Shown here: piece by piece, positions 59,527-64,000 of the stretch | How the letters are laid out: each line of letters opens with the position of its first letter | Position numbering within the stretch: position 1 is the first letter of the stretch | Assembly: GCA_014728035.1 (NCBI GenBank) | Contig: WJMJ01000022.1 | Location: forward strand, 1 to 64,000 | DNA: 64,000 bases | Source of the DNA: Promethearchaeota archaeon | GTDB taxonomy: Archaea > Asgardarchaeota > Thorarchaeia > Thorarchaeales > Thorarchaeaceae | Reading direction: 5' to 3' | Position numbers and translations under genes: made by a program | Notes under the pieces: generated by a model | What the model was told of the DNA's origin: nothing | The model's input: the letters and a program-made list of their open reading frames with translations, nothing else | Database searches by the model: none

Positions 59527-61110
59527 ATGACAGATTCAGTTCTGATTATTGATGCATTGAGTGCTGGTACCGGACATCGCACTAGTTCTCGGGATTCTAT
59601 TGGGTGTGGACCTAGAACAATTGCAGGTGTATTTGAACTGCATAACTTCTCATGTAATATTAGTCGTATAGAAGAAGTACTCACTAAGAAAGGAGCTGCA
59701 CGAGGATTTGAACATCTTGCAATCAGTGCTATGTCTATGGACCTCCCGGTCGTAAAGCAAGCGACTAAGATGTGGCGACGTACCCGCCCCAAGGGAAAGG
59801 TTCTCTTAGGTGGCCCGATTGCAGCTGCACCACGAACTATTCTTTCTGAGATTCGTCCTGATGTGCTTATACTTGGTGAGGGGGAGGCCACACTGGAACA
59901 CCTAATCAAGTCCGATTTCTTTGAAACTTCTATAGATCTTTCTGAGATTCCTGGTATAGCGTTTACTCATCACTCGGATGTTATAATTACTCCCAAAAGA
60001 CCTACAATTTCAGAAGAACACTTATCCGATTATTTTCAACCTTCTACTATCCGTATTATGGACTATCCCGGATATCAAGCAAGCCGAGTGTATGTTGAGG
60101 TTCTTAGAGGATGTTCCAACTTTCAACGAACAAAAATCAGACTGCCTGATGGTCGGTCATGTACTGATTGTGGTTCTTGTGATTCTATCGACCCCTCTAC
60201 TCGTTTGGACTGTCCTGAAGATATCCCTCCTGGCTGTGGTTTTTGTAGTGTTCCAACGACCTGGGGGGCTCCTCGGAGCAGAAGCGAGGCTGCCATCGTT
60301 CGTGAAATTCAGAGTTTGTTGGACCTAGAAGTTCACCGAATCGTGTTAGAAGCTCCTGGTTTCTTAGATTATCAAAGAGGCCCCTATCCCTTAACTACCC
60401 CCTGTTCACCTTCTGCTAATATTGAAGCCGTTTCATCACTTCTATCCAAGATCAAATCGCTACCACAAATGCAAGATGGAACCGCTCATCTATCAATAGA
60501 GAATATCAAGGCTTGTTTATTCACCGAATCAGTTGCTGAGACGTTCTCTAGATTTTTACCCGGAAACACTCCTAATATTGGAATGGAATCGGGGTCAGAA
60601 AGTCATGCTCGTGCTATTGGCAAATGCAGTTCTCCTCAAGATGTTCTGAAAGCTGTGAGGATAGCTAAGAAGCACAATCTTGATCCTTTTGTATACTTGA
60701 TCTACGGATTACCTGGTGAGGACTTTCTAACAATAAAGAAGAGCATTGAGATGGTTGAAGAGTTGACCGATATCGGTGTGGAACGTATAATTCTCTATGG
60801 ATTCAGACCTCTTCCTGGATCCGCTTTTGCAGATTTTGAACCTCCATTACATGATAGTCCTATGATTACAAAACTGAAAAAAGCGGTACGTACGGCTAAC
60901 AGAGACCGTAAGTTCACATATCTGGGCCGTGTAATCAAATCTATTGCAGCTGAACCCTCAAAGACTCATTCTGGGTATACCATGTTTTATCCTCTCCAAG
61001 AAGGACCACTAATTACTGCGCAAGGTGGATATTCTGCGGGGACTCTTGTCAACATTGAGATAACCGAAGTACTCAGTGATGGTCTGGTTCGGGGCGAGGT
61101 TGTGAAATAG
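59527..61110 (+). CDS. Radical SAM protein with atypical cluster motif
   Basis: A 527-residue radical SAM enzyme with an N-terminal B12-binding-like region (residues about 55-125, GKVLLGGPIAAAPRTILSEI, RPDVLILGEGEATLEHLI). The first cluster Cys is C196 in VLRGCSN, but the pair CGFC is at 237-240. The usual CX3CX2C is thus spread by a Cys-rich insert of about 36 residues (CTDCGSCDS, DCPEDIPPGC). Downstream GMESGSESHARAIGK, VYLIYGLPGEDFLTIKKSIE and a C-terminal TRAM-like barrel (LVNIEITEVLSDGLVRGEVV) follow. This suggests an RNA or protein modifying role; substrate unknown. Confidence 0.85.
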   Translation: MTDSVLIIDALSAGTGHRTSSRDSIGCGPRTIAGVFELHNFSCNISRIEEVLTKKGAARGFEHLAISAMSMDLPVVKQATKMWRRTRPKGKVLLGGPIAAAPRTILSEIRPDVLILGEGEATLEHLIKSDFFETSIDLSEIPGIAFTHHSDVIITPKRPTISEEHLSDYFQPSTIRIMDYPGYQASRVYVEVLRGCSNFQRTKIRLPDGRSCTDCGSCDSIDPSTRLDCPEDIPPGCGFCSVPTTWGAPRSRSEAAIVREIQSLLDLEVHRIVLEAPGFLDYQRGPYPLTTPCSPSANIEAVSSLLSKIKSLPQMQDGTAHLSIENIKACLFTESVAETFSRFLPGNTPNIGMESGSESHARAIGKCSSPQDVLKAVRIAKKHNLDPFVYLIYGLPGEDFLTIKKSIEMVEELTDIGVERIILYGFRPLPGSAFADFEPPLHDSPMITKLKKAVRTANRDRKFTYLGRVIKSIAAEPSKTHSGYTMFYPLQEGPLITAQGGYSAGTLVNIEITEVLSDGLVRGEVVK

Positions 61111-61175
61111 GTCTACAATGGCCTGAAGAAAAGCTTCATATGCACTCCAGACAGACTTTGAGCTGGTGCTTAGAA

Positions 61176-61319
61176 ATGGTCTATGTATGTCACAACTGTA
61201 GAAAAGAAGTGACACCGGAGGGACTCAAAACACTACCAGGTGTGAAATGTCCATATTGCGGTGGCAGAATTCTATACAAAATACGCCCTCCTGTTGTTAA
61301 GCGAGTCAAAGGTGTATAA
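61176..61319 (+). CDS. rpoP: RNA polymerase subunit P (Rpb12/RPABC4 homologue)
   Basis: Tiny zinc-ribbon subunit of archaeal RNA polymerase. The 47 residues have VYVCHNCRKEVTPEGLKTLP and KCPYCGGRILYKIRPPVVKR, giving the C-x2-C...C-x2-C site and the conserved GGRILYK. In many archaea eL43 precedes it; here a radical SAM gene does, 65 bases away. The ATG is the only suitable start. Confidence 0.94.
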   Translation: MVYVCHNCRKEVTPEGLKTLPGVKCPYCGGRILYKIRPPVVKRVKGV

Positions 61320-61334
61320 ATATAGCCTGTTATT

Positions 61335-61354
61335 CAAGCCCATTTCAGGGCTTG
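61335..61354. terminator. Hairpin between convergent rpoP and tiny membrane ORF
   Basis: A perfect seven-base stem CAAGCCC/GGGCTTG with loop ATTTCA lies 16 bases past the RpoP stop and spans the stop of the tiny ORF on the other strand. No long T run follows on either side, so the terminator role is uncertain. Confidence 0.4.
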
Positions 61355-61455
61355 AAGATTAGAGCTGCTGCAGCTAACATAGACACTAGAAACAGCATAA
61401 GAAAACAGACTCCAATAAGTTTCTTCTTCAATGCATATCTCATTTTATTCATCAT
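61345..61455 (-). CDS. Tiny single-helix membrane protein overlapping the get3 end
   Basis: A 36-residue frame starting at ATG 61455, inside the last codons of the Get3 gene, and ending at 61345. The product begins MMNKMRYALKKKLIGV and continues as one hydrophobic helix (about residues 14-34) ending LIFKP. A basic start and a C-terminal helix give it the plan of a small tail-anchored or single-span protein. Overlap with get3 implies coupling. Its small size leaves the coding call tentative; no separate ribosome site is seen. Confidence 0.4.
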   Translation of the reverse strand: MMNKMRYALKKKLIGVCFLMLFLVSMLAAAALIFKP

Positions 61456-62404
61456 TCCCTATTAGAATATCTCCAAGTCTTCTAAGGCCTTCTACTCCTC
61501 TTATCTCTTGGTTAAATAAAGGCACCTCGGTTAATTCCATGTCTTGGTACAACTCTCTGATATCTTCCATATTAGATTGCTGCATTTGTCGTCTTTTATT
61601 GCAAAATTGACATGATGGACTTTCTGGTACTAACTGATTAATAACGATGTTATTTGCTGGAATATTCCAAGCATGAAGGCTTGCCAAGAGACGTTGAGTT
61701 TCAAATACAGCCATTGCTTCTGGTATCATGACCACTACAAATTGAGTCACTTCTTCATCAGCTAGCTCGATTCGGGCAGCTCTGATTTTTTCCTTTGTCT
61801 GTTGAAGCATTTCCCATGAGCGATCTTCCTCTCCGCCTCCTCCAAACATCGACTTGAGACCTGACATCATTGAACTGAGTCGTTGTCTTAGAGTTAGCAT
61901 TTTACCAAGCCAGCTATCAAGAAGTTCTGGTAGCTCTAAGAGTTTGAGAGTGTGGCCTGTGGGCGCAGTATCAAAAATAACTCTGTCATAGGATGAATCT
62001 TCAATAAATTCTAATATCTTTCCAAAGGCCATTGCTTCATCAGAACCTGGAGGCGCCATACCGCCAACATCGCCCATGAATTGGGATGCCATCTCCATCT
62101 CAGGCCCACCTGCTCCAGAACCCATTGCGGTCTGGAATTCTTCCATTCCTTTCTCCGTATTGATCTCCATTCCCCAGAGATTGTCAACTCCCTCGATTGG
62201 AATGACTTCTCCACCAGCAAGGTTTTGATCAAAACTATCTGAGAGGCTATGAGCTGGGTCTGTGGATAAGACAAGTGTTCGATATCCGTGCTGTGCTGAC
62301 AAAACTGCCATTGCACCAGCACAACTGGTCTTTCCAACACCGCCTTTGCCGCCAGAAAGAATGAATTTGATTGTATCCTTGTATATTATCTCTCTAAGAG
62401 TCAT
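61445..62404 (-). CDS. Get3/ArsA-family ATPase
   Basis: Predicted tail-anchored-protein targeting ATPase (arsenite ATPase family). The deviant P-loop GGKGGVGKT is at residues 18-26. Switch I is STDPAHSLSDSFDQ. FDTAPTGHTLKLLELPELLD is switch II, and the zinc motif CQFCNKRRQMQQ in the C-terminal half fits Get3-type dimers. A Met-rich helical lid lies at about residues 100-190 (GGEEDRSWEMLQQTKEKI). The length of 319 residues indicates a single nucleotide-binding domain. Archaeal members are inferred to target membrane proteins; SecY and an EMC3-like insertase are also in this window. Confidence 0.9.
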   Translation of the reverse strand: MTLREIIYKDTIKFILSGGKGGVGKTSCAGAMAVLSAQHGYRTLVLSTDPAHSLSDSFDQNLAGGEVIPIEGVDNLWGMEINTEKGMEEFQTAMGSGAGGPEMEMASQFMGDVGGMAPPGSDEAMAFGKILEFIEDSSYDRVIFDTAPTGHTLKLLELPELLDSWLGKMLTLRQRLSSMMSGLKSMFGGGGEEDRSWEMLQQTKEKIRAARIELADEEVTQFVVVMIPEAMAVFETQRLLASLHAWNIPANNIVINQLVPESPSCQFCNKRRQMQQSNMEDIRELYQDMELTEVPLFNQEIRGVEGLRRLGDILIGNDE

Positions 62405-62485
62405 TATCGTCCACTAAACTCTTCATTTTCTGTATGACTATTAATCCTTCTATCTGCTGTTTTTAGACTCATCACGAATAGACTT

Positions 62486-63271
62486 ATGGCATTTCAAACT
62501 TCATCCATACTTGGTTCAATCTGTTTCCGTGCAATCCAGGAGGTTGCTTTCGTGTCATTTCCTCAAGTACGCACATCTGTCGATGAATTCCCCTCAACAA
62601 TTCTGAAGTTATTAGATATTTCAGTACCAGCTAATTTTCCTCCTCCAAACGAGGAGATTGTATCTAAATTCAATCCTAAAGCTATGGTTATGATTATGAT
62701 TGATAATTTTGGTCTTTTTGAAGCGGTTGTGTACAAACCTGAGGCTCTGATTAGAAATATGGAAGCACTTGCACTTCTCGAAACCGATGACCCGTATGCC
62801 GAACCATTAATCAAACGGATCTTACAGGGCTCGAATAGTGGTTTTCATCTTGTTCAGCACGTTCGCCAGTTTGGCAAATTTGTCAAGGTTGTATGCAGAG
62901 ATGATGAAACTGACCTGTTTGGTTTTGACAAAGGTTATACTGTAGGTGTGCGGGATGACATGTCTACATATGTAGAATCTACAAAACATGTCTTTCGCAG
63001 CGAGCTCTTATACCTCCATTTTCTAGATTTTGAATCACTCTATGCACAATATGGTCATCGCACACCTCCAACCAAGCTTCTTGAAAAAATAGTGAAACGT
63101 ACTGATAATTGGGTTAAGGTGTTATTACGACAAGCCAGAGTCGGAACGCTCTTTGTCATTGTGGGAAACCATGGCCGTCACACTATTCCTCTTGATTATG
63201 ATGGGAAGCTCGCAGAATGGAGAAAAGCTAATGCTCCGGTTGCTATCATGTTTCAGAAAAGATCCGAATAG
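62486..63271 (+). CDS. Alkaline-phosphatase-fold-like protein, function unknown
   Basis: A 261-residue protein. KAMVMIMIDNFGLFEAVVYK resembles the first metal-binding strand of alkaline-phosphatase-superfamily enzymes, and LFVIVGNHGRHTIPLDYDGK resembles their late DHG-type motif. The canonical nucleophile and several ligands are not obvious, so it may be inactive or a diverged binding protein. No signal peptide is seen. The ATG at 62486 is accepted, though GTG 62549 could be the real start. It is divergent from get3. Confidence 0.6.
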   Translation: MAFQTSSILGSICFRAIQEVAFVSFPQVRTSVDEFPSTILKLLDISVPANFPPPNEEIVSKFNPKAMVMIMIDNFGLFEAVVYKPEALIRNMEALALLETDDPYAEPLIKRILQGSNSGFHLVQHVRQFGKFVKVVCRDDETDLFGFDKGYTVGVRDDMSTYVESTKHVFRSELLYLHFLDFESLYAQYGHRTPPTKLLEKIVKRTDNWVKVLLRQARVGTLFVIVGNHGRHTIPLDYDGKLAEWRKANAPVAIMFQKRSE

Positions 63272-63272
63272 A

Positions 63273-64000
63273 TTATATCAAAGCAGGAAGTCCGAATAGG
63301 ATTGCAATAGCTCCTAAGAGAATGCAAAGCTTCCAGAAACTTACTTTCTTGGCAATTCGAAGCAAAAATTCCATTGACGCAAGACCTACAATAAATACTA
63401 CTATTTCAATCAGGACCAAATCTATTGGTGCTACGGGAAGGGGAGCATTTCCAATCACCACATCCAAAACGAATATTCCCAGTACAGCTGGGACACTCAT
63501 TAGAAAACTGAATGCCATTGCTTTTTCTTTCTCAATCTTTTGCATTAGCAGAGCAGATATTGTTATCCCTGAACGACTGAGACCGGGTAACACAGCAAAC
63601 CCTTGAGCTAATCCCGCGAATAAGGCTTGTTTCGATTCAGGTTCCTCAACCTGTTCAATCTCTGCATTTTCAGCATTACGTGTTGGTAGATACAAGAAGA
63701 CTGCAGTTACGAACAGTAGTCCACCTACTAGCACATTCACAATTTCTCCATGGAATGTTGTAAGCGTTTCTTTAAGCACAAGATAAAGTGGTATTGCCGT
63801 AATTGCTGTTCCAATGGTTGCGATAAGTAGCGTTCGAAACAATTTTTGATCCTTGAAGCTAATAATCTCTAGTATGGTTCTAGGATATCTGACTATCACT
63901 GCCAATGCGGTTCCAAGATGAAGCCACACTACTAAGGTCAGCATCTGACTCATGGGAATTGTTGCAAAATTGTATATGTATAGAACAGCTTGCCCCTCAC
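63273..64000 (-). CDS. Undecaprenyl-diphosphatase-like protein UppP/BacA, 5' end outside window
   Basis: Integral membrane polyprenyl-diphosphate phosphatase. Six hydrophobic segments are visible. The family motifs are VVWLHLGTALAVIVRYPRTI near the window edge and GFAVLPGLSRSGITISALLM in the middle (active-site PGxSRSG). The frame runs open to the window edge without the N-terminal EGLTEFLPVSSSGH motif, so the gene is cut. ATG 63953 is internal. In archaea it likely recycles isoprenoid lipid carriers for glycosylation. Confidence 0.88.
   Translation of the reverse strand, partial: EGQAVLYIYNFATIPMSQMLTLVVWLHLGTALAVIVRYPRTILEIISFKDQKLFRTLLIATIGTAITAIPLYLVLKETLTTFHGEIVNVLVGGLLFVTAVFLYLPTRNAENAEIEQVEEPESKQALFAGLAQGFAVLPGLSRSGITISALLMQKIEKEKAMAFSFLMSVPAVLGIFVLDVVIGNAPLPVAPIDLVLIEIVVFIVGLASMEFLLRIAKKVSFWKLCILLGAIAILFGLPALI

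Noticed and set aside
1..64000. CRISPR arrays, insertion sequences, integrases, attachment sites, rRNA operons
   Set aside because: No repeated spacer pattern, transposase or recombinase motif, or rRNA core sequence was seen on either strand.

Overview
The window comes from an archaeon, most likely an Asgard archaeon of the Thorarchaeia type (lineage is inference). Archaeal marks include a TFB transcription factor, RNA polymerase subunit P, aIF1/SUI1, RNase P protein Rpp29, Cbf5, TiaS, Tsr3, archaeal adenylate and cytidylate kinases, GGGP synthase, geranylgeranyl reductase, TATA-like promoters and the archaeal set of ribosomal proteins (eL32, eL19, eS4, eL14, eL34). The Asgard suggestion rests on a two-domain gelsolin-like protein, a roadblock/LC7 protein, a NYN-LOTUS protein and a Get3-type ATPase in one neighbourhood. 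Shine-Dalgarno sites are common and TTG or GTG starts are frequent. I saw no rRNA, CRISPR array, transposase or integrase.

Layout. 1-9.5 kb is accessory metabolism: an ABC-2 exporter, a thioesterase, a metallo-hydrolase, a tandem-HTH Lrp regulator, a YbgA-like protein, two broken genes and a carotenoid-desaturase-like oxidoreductase. 9.6-24.8 kb holds information-processing and housekeeping genes: NYN-LOTUS protein, Fe-S/wHTH protein, DNA methyltransferase paired with a possible degenerate MCM-like protein, gelsolin, Fpg glycosylase, M20 peptidase, ITPase, two regulators, RNase Z, geranylgeranyl reductase and asparaginase.

An intron-bearing tRNA-Ser precedes a long structured leader and then the ribosomal operon (25.3-35.3 kb): uL22-uS3-uL29-Rpp29-uS17-uL14-uL24-eS4-uL5-uS14-uS8-uL6-eL32-eL19-uL18-uS5-uL30-[Hsp20]-uL15. 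It continues as SecY, adenylate kinase, an EMC3-like insertase, eL34, cytidylate kinase, eL14 and Cbf5 to 41.6 kb. The usual upstream genes (uL3-uL4-uL23-uL2-uS19) are absent here, Hsp20 sits inside the operon, and a PfkB kinase gene is inserted on the opposite strand.

The 41.6-42.5 kb gap has no long ORF, but it carries the RNase P RNA and, on the minus strand, three tandem micro-genes (34, 27 and 34 codons) with their own TATA box, strong internal ribosome sites and a terminator. I consider these the best candidate for an undescribed system. uS13-uS4-uS11 follow in inverted orientation.

47-64 kb is mixed: ferredoxin, HypD, MobA, HdrA, lipid genes (ICMT-like, GGGP synthase, UppP), roadblock protein, methionine aminopeptidase, TFB, aIF1 with an apparent CTG start, a radical SAM protein, RpoP, Get3 and an overlapping tiny membrane-peptide ORF.

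How the genes cooperate: the centre makes ribosomes and processes tRNA (RNase P RNA plus Rpp29, RNase Z, TiaS, Cbf5, Tsr3), supplies membrane insertion (SecY, EMC3-like, Get3), and the flanks supply archaeal lipids, redox and regulation.
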